DNA of 10,961 nucleotides, taken from assembly GCA_003136295.1 (NCBI GenBank), contig PLDZ01000076.1, positions 1 through 10,961 on the forward strand, in the 5' to 3' direction. This DNA is from Candidatus Dormiibacterota bacterium. GTDB taxonomy: Bacteria > Chloroflexota > Dormibacteria > Aeolococcales > Aeolococcaceae. The number at the start of each line of letters is the position of its first letter. Position 1 is the first letter of the stretch. The notes beneath the pieces were generated by a model. That model was not told where the DNA came from and made no database searches. It saw only the letters and a program-made list of their open reading frames with translations. The position numbers and the translations under genes were made by a program. Below are positions 1 through 7,214 of the stretch, one piece after another.

Positions 1-1489
1 AGTCGCCCGCCGCGTGACCGGCACTGTCGTTGACCTGCTTGAAGTGGTCGAGGTCCATGAGGAGGATGCCGACGCCGGCGCCGGTGCGAAGGCTCTGGGC
101 CATGACGCGCGGACCCATGTCCCGCCACCAGCGAATGTTGAACAGCCCGGTGAGCGCATCAGTCAGGGCGCGGCGCTCCAGCTCGCCGTACATCTGGGCA
201 TTGCTCCACGCCGCCGCCGTGATGAATCCGAGCAACGCACAGCGCTCGAGATCCTCCTCGGTGAAGGCGTCCAGGCTGTCGCGCCAGACGTCGAGCACCC
301 CGAGACGCTGGTCGCCGGCGACCAGCGGTATCGCGATTAGCGACTCGGGCTCGCGCGCGGTGCCGGGGATGGTGGACGCGGCCGGGTGCGAGTCGGTGTC
401 CCCGCACCGGTACGGCTGACCTCGCCCGAACGCCCATCCGGTGATGCCGTCGTTCAGGGTCACCTCCAAATCGAGGAACCCCTCGGTGCCAGGACCGGCG
501 AGGACGCGAGGCCGGAAGCGGTGACGCTCCCAGTCCGCTTCGAAGATCGCGAGGCGATCAACGGCCATCACCTGGCCGAGCCGCTCCGCGGCGATCTCGA
601 GGATCCGCTCGGGATCGTGCTCCGCCTGAAGGGTGCGGGCGGAGTCCACCAGGAACCGGGCAAAGCTTCGATCGTCTAGCGCGGTGGCGCCGGGTAGCGG
701 CAGCGGCGTCATCTCGATGGGTGCGCTCAGCGTGTCGCCGCGTTCTCGGAAGACTCGGACCTCGCGACGCTGGAACCACGCGACCGGGATCACCTCATCC
801 ATAGGCTCGGCCAGCTCGGCCTCGACGACGAGCGGGTGGGCCAGATGGGGACCGACGCCGTACTGGACGCCAAGCTCGGCGACCGCTGCTGCCGATGCCT
901 TGGTGTCGATGCCGCGGGCGACGATCCGGCCGCCCAGCCGGGCGACGTACACCACGGCGGCCGCGAGGTGCGCCTTGGCGACCTCACTCTCCTGAAGCCG
1001 GGCCGGCACGGACTCGTCGAGGAAGACGAAGTCGGGCCGCAGATCCGCGATCAGCCGCTGATCGAGGATCGGCGAGAGCACACCGTCGACCGCCAGCAGG
1101 AATCCGTGGTCGCGAAGTCCCCTGAGACGGCGAAGCCCGATGTCGTCGAGGTCAGCCTCGATCTCGCTCTGGACAATCCAGGCAAGCTCACCGGGATTCA
1201 CCGAGTGGCGCTGTGCCAGCGAGACGAGATCGAAGTCCTCCGCCGCGATCACGTCTCGATGGAGCGGGACCAGCAGGACCGCCGGACCGGTGTGCTGAGC
1301 GAGTGTCAGCGCCGCCGCGATGACCGCGCCGGGCGCTCTGTCGCGCGGACGCGGCAGCGCCTCATACCCCAGGTCGACGCGGTCGATGAGGTCGATCACC
1401 GGCTGCAACGCCACGCCCGGCCCGACCGGTTTGACGGCCCGGCTGGTCGAAGCGCTGCCCATGACTGCGGATTTCAAGCTGTCTCCCAC
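1..1489 (-). CDS. EAL (degenerate)-GAF-GGDEF protein, 3' end cut by window
   Basis: The minus frame is open from GTG 1489 to the window edge, giving 496 codons with no stop; an in-frame TGA lies just upstream of the GTG. ATG 1462 is an alternative start; neither has a strong Shine-Dalgarno sequence. Domains (GTG numbering): EAL-like about 25-225, GAF about 278-435, GGDEF from about 440, reaching MDLDHFKQVNDSAGHAAGD at the edge. The GGDEF signature motif is outside the window, so cyclase activity cannot be judged. The EAL domain keeps YEAL (E43) and D135 but lacks other catalytic positions: the conserved Asn is absent, LEVSE is WIVQS, DD is D135-G136, KID is F156-L-D, AEG is ARG and the late QG is V212-G. 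I infer a non-catalytic, perhaps regulatory, EAL domain. The protein is paralogous to the divergent gene at 2110; in the GAF start (residues 280-325) I count 26 of 46 identities. It is likely cytoplasmic, with no membrane segment. Confidence 0.93.
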   Translation of the reverse strand, partial: MGDSLKSAVMGSASTSRAVKPVGPGVALQPVIDLIDRVDLGYEALPRPRDRAPGAVIAAALTLAQHTGPAVLLVPLHRDVIAAEDFDLVSLAQRHSVNPGELAWIVQSEIEADLDDIGLRRLRGLRDHGFLLAVDGVLSPILDQRLIADLRPDFVFLDESVPARLQESEVAKAHLAAAVVYVARLGGRIVARGIDTKASAAAVAELGVQYGVGPHLAHPLVVEAELAEPMDEVIPVAWFQRREVRVFRERGDTLSAPIEMTPLPLPGATALDDRSFARFLVDSARTLQAEHDPERILEIAAERLGQVMAVDRLAIFEADWERHRFRPRVLAGPGTEGFLDLEVTLNDGITGWAFGRGQPYRCGDTDSHPAASTIPGTAREPESLIAIPLVAGDQRLGVLDVWRDSLDAFTEEDLERCALLGFITAAAWSNAQMYGELERRALTDALTGLFNIRWWRDMGPRVMAQSLRTGAGVGILLMDLDHFKQVNDSAGHAAGD

Positions 1490-1747
1490 ATTGGTTCTCT
1501 GATCGGCACCGTTCCCCCGTAGTCCACGTCACACCTTCGCACCGAGCGTCCGACGAATCTGTGCGCCCGTCCGCAGACGCACGAGGTTGCTCGCGACCAT
1601 CCCCGGGACACCCCCAACGCTCGGTTCCCGTCCGACGGAGGAGTGGGACGCCCGCCGGCCGGCGTGTCGACGGCGTCCTCCCCTCGCTCCGATTTCATCA
1701 GGGGCGCTCGCGGTTCAGCGGCGACACCCCTTTGTTCGACTCCGGTC

Positions 1748-1882
1748 CTAGTGCACGTGCGCCTGCCCTATCGGGCTCGTGCTCGACGTCGATGCCGACG
1801 CGGCGATCGTCGCGGTCCCCAGCGAGAGACTCGCGACCACGATGACAACCCCCAGCCTGACCCAGCGATTGAGCCTACCCAT
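1748..1882 (-). CDS. putative secreted or membrane-anchored micropeptide (44 aa)
   Basis: The ORF begins at ATG 1882, six bases after an AGGAGG Shine-Dalgarno sequence, one of the two strongest ribosome sites in the window, and ends at TAG 1748. About 37 of 43 sense codons after the ATG end in G or C, as expected for a real gene in this genome. The product starts MGRLNRWVRL, with three arginines in the first nine residues. A hydrophobic stretch follows (about residues 11-29) and ends in TIAASA, an Ala-X-Ala-like signal peptidase I site. Cleavage there would leave only STSSTSPIGQAHVH; without cleavage it would be a single-pass membrane peptide. A longer upstream reading (to 2032) is open but poorly supported. 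I do not recognise the family and assign no function. It lies between two c-di-GMP genes, is oriented like the degenerate one, and is about 260 bp upstream of it. Confidence 0.5.
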   Translation of the reverse strand: MGRLNRWVRLGVVIVVASLSLGTATIAASASTSSTSPIGQAHVH

Positions 1883-1888
1883 GACATT

Positions 1889-1894
1889 CCTCCT
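1889..1894 (-). promoter_or_regulatory. Shine-Dalgarno site of the micropeptide ORF
   Basis: Read on the minus strand, AGGAGG is followed by AATGTC and then the ATG at 1882. This is a near-ideal sequence and spacing, and it selects ATG 1882 over the open but unsupported upstream extension. Confidence 0.6.
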
Positions 1895-1929
1895 CGGGAC
1901 AGTGCCCCCTTTTTGACGGTAGAGCCATT

Positions 1930-1939
1930 GTCTTAAGAC
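1930..1939. repeat. perfect 10-bp palindrome, possible operator
   Basis: GTCTTAAGAC is identical on both strands. It sits about 48 bp upstream of the micropeptide ATG at 1882 and 170 bp upstream of the plus-strand c-di-GMP gene. Its AT-rich centre stands out from the GC-rich surroundings. It could bind a dimeric regulator, but a palindrome of this length can arise by chance and no second copy was noticed. Confidence 0.2.
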
Positions 1940-1985
1940 CACTGCGACGCAGCGCCCTCCCAAGCGGTGACGGGGTGGTAACGCG

Positions 1986-2001
1986 AGGCGTCGTAACGCC
2001 T
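1986..2001. repeat. short inverted repeat, 6-bp arms
   Basis: AGGCGT and ACGCCT flank a CGTA loop. This could be a small hairpin or a dyad operator in the upstream region of the gene at 2110. There is no T-tract, so it does not look like an intrinsic terminator. The function is unknown and chance occurrence is possible. Confidence 0.18.
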
Positions 2002-2109
2002 GCTTGAGTTCGTACATCGGGCGGTCCCACAACTCGGATACCCATTGATGGTGCCCTGCGACAACCTCGTCATCGGCTCCGCTGACGGCGCATCCGATCC
2101 TGCGACGAA

Positions 2110-4587
2110 ATGCAACTGGAGAAGGTTCACGCCTACTCGTCGCGGCGAGCGCTGCGCACGCTGTCCCAGCTGAGCCGCAGCATCGCGCGGGCTGAGTCGA
2201 GGGACGAGCTCCTCGAGCTGACCGGCGGCTGCCTTCGCGACCTCGGATTCCGAAGCTACCTCGCCGAGCTCGAGGGCGATCGGATCAGGCTGCTTGCCGA
2301 TTCGATCGAGACCGAATCGATCGCCCGAGTCGAGACCATCCTGGGGCAGCCGCTCACCAGCCTGCACCTGCGCACCAGCGCGATCCCGTGCGTCCACGCG
2401 GCCGCCACACGGCGATCGCCGGCCACCAGCCCGGACCTCTCGTCGTCGTTCATGAGCCTGGTGCCGCACCTGTCAGCGGCTGAGCGGGCGGCGTTGCGAA
2501 GTGAGATCGGCGATGGTCCGTTCACGGCCCTGCCTGTGGAGCGAGGAGACGATCTTCTCGCCGTGCTCGTGACCTGGCGGGACGACGCCGTGGGCCTCGA
2601 CGCGCTGCCGTTCCTGCAGGTGGTGGCCGCACAGCTCGGACCCGCCTGGCGGCGCCTCGGTGGCGGCGTTGTCCCCGAGCCTGTTTCCGAGGACGTCCCC
2701 GGAACGATGCCCGATCTCATCCGCGGACTGATCGAGTCCGGCGGGATCCGCCCGGCGATGCAGCCGATCATTCGACTGCTCGACGGGGTCACCCTGGGGT
2801 ACGAGTCGCTCTGCCGCATCAATCCCGGCGCGGGCCCGCAGGTGCCGAGCGCACTCTTCGACGCCGCGGGCGGCGCCATGGAGAAGGACCTCGACGAGGC
2901 ATGCATCCGAGCCGGGCTCCAGGGGAGCGTCCACACCATGCCCGCCACCCTGTTTCTCAACGTGATGCTGTCGACGCTCGCTCAGCCCAACGCCGCGCTG
3001 CGTCTGGCTGAGTTCGCAGAGGCCGCCGAGGTCAACCCCGAGCACATCGTTCTTGAGGTGAGCGAGCGCGTGCCGGTGCCCAATGTCGCCCGCCTGCGTC
3101 GCGTGGTGGCCGACCTCCGCTCCCGGGGGTTCCGGATCGCCATCGACGATGCGGGCGCCGGACACGCGAGCATGCTCGTCATCGCCGAGGTTCGCCCGGA
3201 CTTCATCAAGATCGATCGCGACCTCATCCGCGGTGTGCACTCCAGCGATTCACGACGCGCCCTGGTGGTGTCGATGCTCTCGTTCGGCACGCACATCGAC
3301 GCGCGCATCATCGCCGAGGGCATCGAGACCGAGGCGGACCTGCGCTGCCTCATGGATCTCGGGGTGCAATTCGGACAGGGCAACGTGCTCTGCGAGCCCG
3401 TGATCCTCGGTGAACCGGCTGTCGCGGGCGCGACCCTCGTCCAGCCCGCGTGGTTTGCGAGCCGCCGAGTGGAATGCTTCCCGGCGTCGGTCGAGCCGGC
3501 GGCGCCGAGCCACGAAGCGCCGCGGCGGCGGCCACACTCCGCGCGGCCGGCGCCGGAGCGCCTCCCCCATGCGCTCAGCCGCGCGGCGCTCGCGCTCCAG
3601 GCGGAGCATGATCCGCAGCGCATCCTCGCGGCCATCGCTGAACAGTTGCAACGTGTCGTCCCGGTCGACGATCTGTCGATCTACGAGGCGGACCACAACC
3701 ACCATCGATTCGTCGCGGCGTTCGCGACCGGGCGTCAGGCCGCAGAGATCATGGCCGACGTGTTCTCACTCTCAGTCGGTGTCAACGGCTGGGCGTTTGC
3801 GCTGGGGACACCACAGAATCTCGGGAATGCGGGCGCGCACCCGGCGGCAGCTGCCGTGCCCAATACGCCGTTCGAACACGAATCCCTGCTGCTGATCCCG
3901 CTTATGGCCGGCGACCACAAGCTCGGCATGCTCAACTGCAGGCGTATGGGTCTCAATCGCTTCACCGATGAGGACCTCGAAACGGCCACACTGTTCGGAC
4001 ACACCGCGGCGATGGCATGGCACAACGCTCAGCTGTACCAGGAGCTTGCGCGACGCGCGACAACCGACGGTCTCACCGGCCTGTACAACAGCCGCTGGCT
4101 CCGCGAGGCGGGTGAGCTCGAGATCGCCGACTCTCGGCGTCGGGGCATGCCGTTGAGCGTGGTGCTCGTCGACCTCGATCATTTCAAGAGCATCAACGAC
4201 AGCGGTGGTCACGCGGCCGGCGATGCCGTGCTTCAGCGCGTCGCTGCCGAACTGCGGCGCATCACCCGTGCGGGCGATGCCGCCGTGCGCCTCGGGGGCG
4301 AGGAGTTCATCCTCGTGCTCAGAGATGCCGAGTCGGCGGGGGCTGCGCGCGTCGCCGGCGACCTCCGGAGAGCGCTGCGCAACGTCCCGATTCCGGCGGC
4401 CTGTACGGGAATCGAGCACGTCACCGCATCAATCGGGATCGCAAGTTACCCGGAGCAGGGGTCGCGTCTCGAGGACCTGATCCGGGCCGCTGATATCGCC
4501 ATGTATCAGGCCAAGCGCAGTGGACGCGATCAGGTGAAACTCTCCGTGATCAGCTCGACGCCGTCGGTGCACGAGGCGATTGCCTGA
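2110..4587 (+). CDS. GAF-EAL-GAF-GGDEF bifunctional c-di-GMP phosphodiesterase/diguanylate cyclase
   Basis: 825-residue cytoplasmic protein predicted both to make c-di-GMP from two GTP and to hydrolyse it to pGpG. Layout: divergent GAF-like region about 15-185; EAL about 200-440; Pro/Arg/Ala-rich linker about 458-486; second GAF about 489-645; GGDEF about 650-812. The EAL residues I checked are present: E232 in GYESL, N284 in LFLN, E316 in LEVSE, D346-D347 in IDDAGAG, K367 and D369 in KID, E403 in AEG, and Q423. Variations are ESL for EAL and DDAGAG for the usual DDFGTG loop. The cyclase half has DLDHFK (688-693), GGEEF (729-733) and an inhibitory-site RxxD (R720, D723) exactly five residues before it. 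ATG 2110 is the first start after an in-frame TGA at 2083; no good Shine-Dalgarno sequence precedes it. It is paralogous to, and divergent from, the gene at 1-1489. The GAF domains probably sense an unknown ligand or mediate dimerisation. Confidence 0.95.
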   Translation: MQLEKVHAYSSRRALRTLSQLSRSIARAESRDELLELTGGCLRDLGFRSYLAELEGDRIRLLADSIETESIARVETILGQPLTSLHLRTSAIPCVHAAATRRSPATSPDLSSSFMSLVPHLSAAERAALRSEIGDGPFTALPVERGDDLLAVLVTWRDDAVGLDALPFLQVVAAQLGPAWRRLGGGVVPEPVSEDVPGTMPDLIRGLIESGGIRPAMQPIIRLLDGVTLGYESLCRINPGAGPQVPSALFDAAGGAMEKDLDEACIRAGLQGSVHTMPATLFLNVMLSTLAQPNAALRLAEFAEAAEVNPEHIVLEVSERVPVPNVARLRRVVADLRSRGFRIAIDDAGAGHASMLVIAEVRPDFIKIDRDLIRGVHSSDSRRALVVSMLSFGTHIDARIIAEGIETEADLRCLMDLGVQFGQGNVLCEPVILGEPAVAGATLVQPAWFASRRVECFPASVEPAAPSHEAPRRRPHSARPAPERLPHALSRAALALQAEHDPQRILAAIAEQLQRVVPVDDLSIYEADHNHHRFVAAFATGRQAAEIMADVFSLSVGVNGWAFALGTPQNLGNAGAHPAAAAVPNTPFEHESLLLIPLMAGDHKLGMLNCRRMGLNRFTDEDLETATLFGHTAAMAWHNAQLYQELARRATTDGLTGLYNSRWLREAGELEIADSRRRGMPLSVVLVDLDHFKSINDSGGHAAGDAVLQRVAAELRRITRAGDAAVRLGGEEFILVLRDAESAGAARVAGDLRRALRNVPIPAACTGIEHVTASIGIASYPEQGSRLEDLIRAADIAMYQAKRSGRDQVKLSVISSTPSVHEAIA

Positions 4588-4614
4588 AGGCTCGCGAACC
4601 CGGCAGCGTTTCGG

Positions 4615-6210
4615 CTAGGGACTTGTGCTGTCGGGAGCTGACCGTACGATACGCCGTGCGGGATGCGCGAGAACGGTGTAAATGGCACCGAGGGCGACGA
4701 TGATCACCACGATGACGAGCGTGATCCAGTCGTAGTTGAAGAGCGCCCCTCTCGGGCTCGCGATCCCCGAAGGGATGAGGATGTTCACCAGCATTGCGAC
4801 CAGCCACACGCACCCGAGCACCATCACCGGAACCCCCCATGCACCGAGCCGGAAGGCACCCTGGGCCTTCCATCCGCGGAGGCGAGCGATGAGCGCGGCG
4901 ACGACGACGAGGAGGAACGACAGGTAGATCCCCGACACAGCGAACGAGACGAGCAGGAAGAGCGCATTCACCTTTGCCGGAATGGTGATGAACCCGATCA
5001 CGATGGGCGTTGACGGGGTGAAGCGTGCGAGCGCGGCGAAGAGCGCGGGGATGATCGCCGCAACCAGGAGCGCGTTCACGGGTGTGCGGAACCGTGGCGA
5101 TACCCGCGACAGGCTGCGGCTCGCGGGCAGCGCGCGATCGCGGCTGTACGAGTAGATGAGCCGGGCCGCGGCCGCCTGGATGGCCAGTCCGCAACTGAAG
5201 AACGCAAAGCACACGACGAAGAGTGCGACGTCCTGGATGACGGTGCTCGAGACGTTCGAGCTGATGAGGAAGGGCACGCCGCCGGCCACCGTGTCACTGA
5301 GTCCCTTCGCCCCCGCCGGGATGGCGAGCAGCAGTGCCCCGACCAGCACAAAACTCGTGACTCCCGCCGTCAGGAGCGACGAGATGATCGCTCGCGGCAC
5401 GCGCTTGGAAGCCTGGACCACCTCCTCGGCGACGTCTCCCGCCGACTCGAAGCCGTAGAAGATGTAGACGTGCGCCAGGATGGCGACGAAGGCCGCGCCC
5501 AGCAACCAGTTTCCGCCGAAGTCGACGCCGAGTGGACTCGTCGCCGCATTCTCGGCGCCCTGTGAGGTGAACAGGTAGTCGAAGCCGTGGTGGAACCCGG
5601 CGATTGCCAGCATGATGGCGATGCCGAAGGTGCCGATGATCTCGAAGTAGACACCGATCTGTGAGATGCGCCCGAGGAAGTTGACGCCGCCGACATTGAA
5701 GGCCAGCTGGACGATGATGAGCAAGACGGTGCCGATGAGGATCTGATTCGGATCCGCCGGGTTAATGGTCGTGTGGAAGATGTTGTTGATGAGCGGGCCG
5801 GCGTAGATGATGAGTCCCGTGTCGACGGACGCCACCGTCATGATCAGTGCCCAGCCGTAGATCCATCCCACCCACCAGCCGTAGTTCGGTCCGATCAGGT
5901 TCTTGCCCCACTGGAACAGTGCCCCGGCTATCGGGTAATGGCTCCCCAGCTCAGCAAAGACGAGCGCCACGAAGAGCTGACCGAGCACGACGACCGGGAG
6001 CAGCCAGATGTACTGCGGTCCCCCGGTGCCGACGCCGAGCACGAACAGCGAATAGATCCCGACGACCGGCGAGATGTAGCAGAAGGCGACCGCGAAGTTC
6101 TCGAACAGGTTGAGGACGCGCCGCAACTCCTGTCCGTATCCAAACCTTGCAAGCTGAGCGGCGTCTGCGTCAACCGCTTCTGGCGTCGCGACCACGGTTT
6201 CGCCACTCAT
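4615..6210 (-). CDS. APC-superfamily amino-acid permease
   Basis: 531-residue inner-membrane protein, probably an amino-acid or amine transporter driven by proton symport or exchange; the substrate is not readable. About 12 hydrophobic segments are visible. Family signatures include a broken first helix around FCYISPVVGIYSLF (residues 43-56), ELGSHYPIAGALFQW after the second helix (87-101), YGFESAGDVAEEVVQASK in the sixth-helix region (252-269) and YSRDRALPASR (355-365). These resemble the amino acid/choline (ACT) type of APC proteins more than YAT or LAT types. The ORF is open to ATG 6225, but GGAGGAGG at 6216-6223 overlaps that ATG and is ideally placed for ATG 6210. I therefore start at 6210 (MSGETVVATP). 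The gene is divergent from the EamA permease and converges with the c-di-GMP gene, 27 bp apart. Confidence 0.93.
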   Translation of the reverse strand: MSGETVVATPEAVDADAAQLARFGYGQELRRVLNLFENFAVAFCYISPVVGIYSLFVLGVGTGGPQYIWLLPVVVLGQLFVALVFAELGSHYPIAGALFQWGKNLIGPNYGWWVGWIYGWALIMTVASVDTGLIIYAGPLINNIFHTTINPADPNQILIGTVLLIIVQLAFNVGGVNFLGRISQIGVYFEIIGTFGIAIMLAIAGFHHGFDYLFTSQGAENAATSPLGVDFGGNWLLGAAFVAILAHVYIFYGFESAGDVAEEVVQASKRVPRAIISSLLTAGVTSFVLVGALLLAIPAGAKGLSDTVAGGVPFLISSNVSSTVIQDVALFVVCFAFFSCGLAIQAAAARLIYSYSRDRALPASRSLSRVSPRFRTPVNALLVAAIIPALFAALARFTPSTPIVIGFITIPAKVNALFLLVSFAVSGIYLSFLLVVVAALIARLRGWKAQGAFRLGAWGVPVMVLGCVWLVAMLVNILIPSGIASPRGALFNYDWITLVIVVIIVALGAIYTVLAHPARRIVRSAPDSTSP

Positions 6211-6215
6211 CGGCG

Positions 6216-6223
6216 CCTCCTCC
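6216..6223 (-). promoter_or_regulatory. Shine-Dalgarno site deciding the permease start
   Basis: On the minus strand GGAGGAGG is followed by five bases (CGCCG) and ATG 6210. The upstream ATG at 6225 overlaps this element and would leave it unused, so 6210 is the better start and the first five residues of the longer reading are probably not made. Confidence 0.7.
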
Positions 6224-6259
6224 ATCCCGGACCGCCCAAGCAGGCGGCATGCGGCCGGA

Positions 6260-6289
6260 AGTATCGATCAGCGGTGAGGGGCTCCGCAA
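6260..6289 (-). promoter_or_regulatory. candidate sigma-70-type promoter for the permease
   Basis: On the minus strand, TTGCGG (6289-6284) and GATACT (6265-6260) are separated by 18 bp. This would place transcription start near 6253 and give a leader of about 43 nt ending in the strong ribosome site. Each hexamer resembles the consensus only partly, so this is a suggestion from pattern alone. Confidence 0.3.
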
Positions 6290-6354
6290 GCGGTTGCTCG
6301 GGCGCTGAGATATCGCTCGAGAGTCGGTGCGCTCGGCTACCGTGACCGGCGGCC

Positions 6355-7194
6355 ATGACTCTTCCGCTCTCGCCGCTGACTGCCATGGCATCCGCTGTGA
6401 CTCTTGGCGTCGCCGACTTCAGCGGAGGATTCGCAGGCAGGAGGAGCAGCGCTCCGAGCGTGGCCATCGCCGTCGAGTCCGTGGGCATGGTGGCGGTGCC
6501 GCTGGCGTTCGTGCTGCTGCCGCATGGCTGGGATCTGCAGGCCGCGCTCCAGGCATTCGCCGGCGGCGCGGTCGGTGGACTCGGGCTGGTGGCGTTTTAT
6601 CGCGCGATGTCGCTGAACCTGATCGGCGTGGTGGCGCCGATCACGGGGTTCGTCGCTGCTGCCCTGCCGGTTGCCGTGGGACTGATCAGTGGCGACCATC
6701 TCGAATCCTGGCAGGTGGGTGGCATCGCAGTCGGCCTCGCCGCGCTGGTGTTCATCAACGGACCCGGCCGCGAAGGCGTGCGCAACGCCCGCTTGGGCGT
6801 GACTCTCGCGCTCCTCGCCGGCGTCTCTTTCGGTCTGTTCTTCATCCTCTTCCACGCCGCCAGCCATGCGGGGGTGACCGCGTTCGTGAGCGGGCGGTTC
6901 GGCTCGGCGTCAGCCGCTTTGCTCACGGCCGCGGTGACGCGAACATCCCCGGTGATCCGCCGGAGCGTGGTTCGCATCATCACGATCGGCGGCGTCTTCG
7001 ACGGCACCGGCGTGGTGCTCTACCTGTACGCGACCCACACCGGACTGCTGTCGGTGACCGCGCTGCTCACCTCGTTCTACCCGGCATTCACCGTGCTCTG
7101 TGCTCGCGTCTTCACCCATGAGCGGATGACGCCGCTGCAGGCATTCGGCGCGGCTCTGGCTGTGGTAGCGATCGCGCTGATCGCGATCCCCTGA
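6355..7194 (+). CDS. EamA-family (DMT superfamily) permease
   Basis: 279-residue membrane protein of the drug/metabolite transporter type, with about 10 helices in two repeats (residues 9-135 and 146-279). Typical features are the short first helix with DFSGGFAGRR, AFYRAMSL at the end of the third helix region, PITGFVAAALPVAVG in the first repeat and the matching LTSFYPAFTVLCARVF in the second, followed by ERMTPLQAFGAALAVVAI. Such proteins usually export metabolites or amino acids; the substrate here is unknown. ATG 6355 lacks a clear Shine-Dalgarno sequence. A TACCGT hexamer at 6338-6343 is close enough to the ATG that a very short or absent leader is possible. ATG 6385 (residue 11) is an alternative start but would clip the first helix. 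The gene ends 20 bp from the convergent peptidase gene. Confidence 0.9.
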   Translation: MTLPLSPLTAMASAVTLGVADFSGGFAGRRSSAPSVAIAVESVGMVAVPLAFVLLPHGWDLQAALQAFAGGAVGGLGLVAFYRAMSLNLIGVVAPITGFVAAALPVAVGLISGDHLESWQVGGIAVGLAALVFINGPGREGVRNARLGVTLALLAGVSFGLFFILFHAASHAGVTAFVSGRFGSASAALLTAAVTRTSPVIRRSVVRIITIGGVFDGTGVVLYLYATHTGLLSVTALLTSFYPAFTVLCARVFTHERMTPLQAFGAALAVVAIALIAIP

Positions 7195-7214
7195 GCCGTC
7201 CCCAAGCTGTCAGC

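Larger units (their letters stand above)
1490..2109. other. 620-bp divergent spacer between the two c-di-GMP genes
   Basis: This is the shared upstream region of the two divergently transcribed EAL-GAF-GGDEF genes. The only coding candidate I support in it is the minus-strand micropeptide ORF at 1748-1882. Stretch 1490-1747 shows no convincing gene, terminator or promoter. Stretch 1883-2109 contains a perfect 10-bp palindrome and a short hairpin-forming repeat, listed separately. I compared it by eye with the GEMM-type c-di-GMP riboswitch pattern and saw no match. No clear -35/-10 pair for either large gene could be identified. Confidence 0.6.

Noticed and set aside
836..1522. Plus-strand 228-codon ORF
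   Set aside because: It lies antisense to the EAL-GAF-GGDEF gene, which has clear domain homology over the whole stretch. The long open frame is a by-product of high GC content.
1474..1698. Minus-strand 74-codon ORF overlapping the start of the degenerate EAL gene
   Set aside because: The product is rich in Arg, Gly and Cys without any recognisable segment, the ribosome site is poor, and it overlaps the start of a confident gene in another frame.
1685..1735. Possible intrinsic terminator downstream of the micropeptide ORF
   Set aside because: AGGGG and CCCCT could pair, but the stem breaks after a few bases with G-T pairs and mismatches, and no T-run follows.
1883..2109. c-di-GMP riboswitch in the spacer
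   Set aside because: The expected conserved GEMM core segments were not seen on either strand; a covariance-model search would be needed to exclude a divergent one.
2473..3240. Minus-strand 255-codon ORF inside the c-di-GMP gene
   Set aside because: It is antisense to the EAL domain and its first portion is a back-translation of conserved catalytic segments; no independent support.
4588..4614. Possible bidirectional terminator between the convergent c-di-GMP and permease genes
   Set aside because: The 27-bp gap contains no stem of useful length and no T-tract on either strand.
6211..6225. Five-residue longer start of the APC permease at ATG 6225
   Set aside because: The GGAGGAGG ribosome site overlaps this ATG and is correctly spaced only for ATG 6210.
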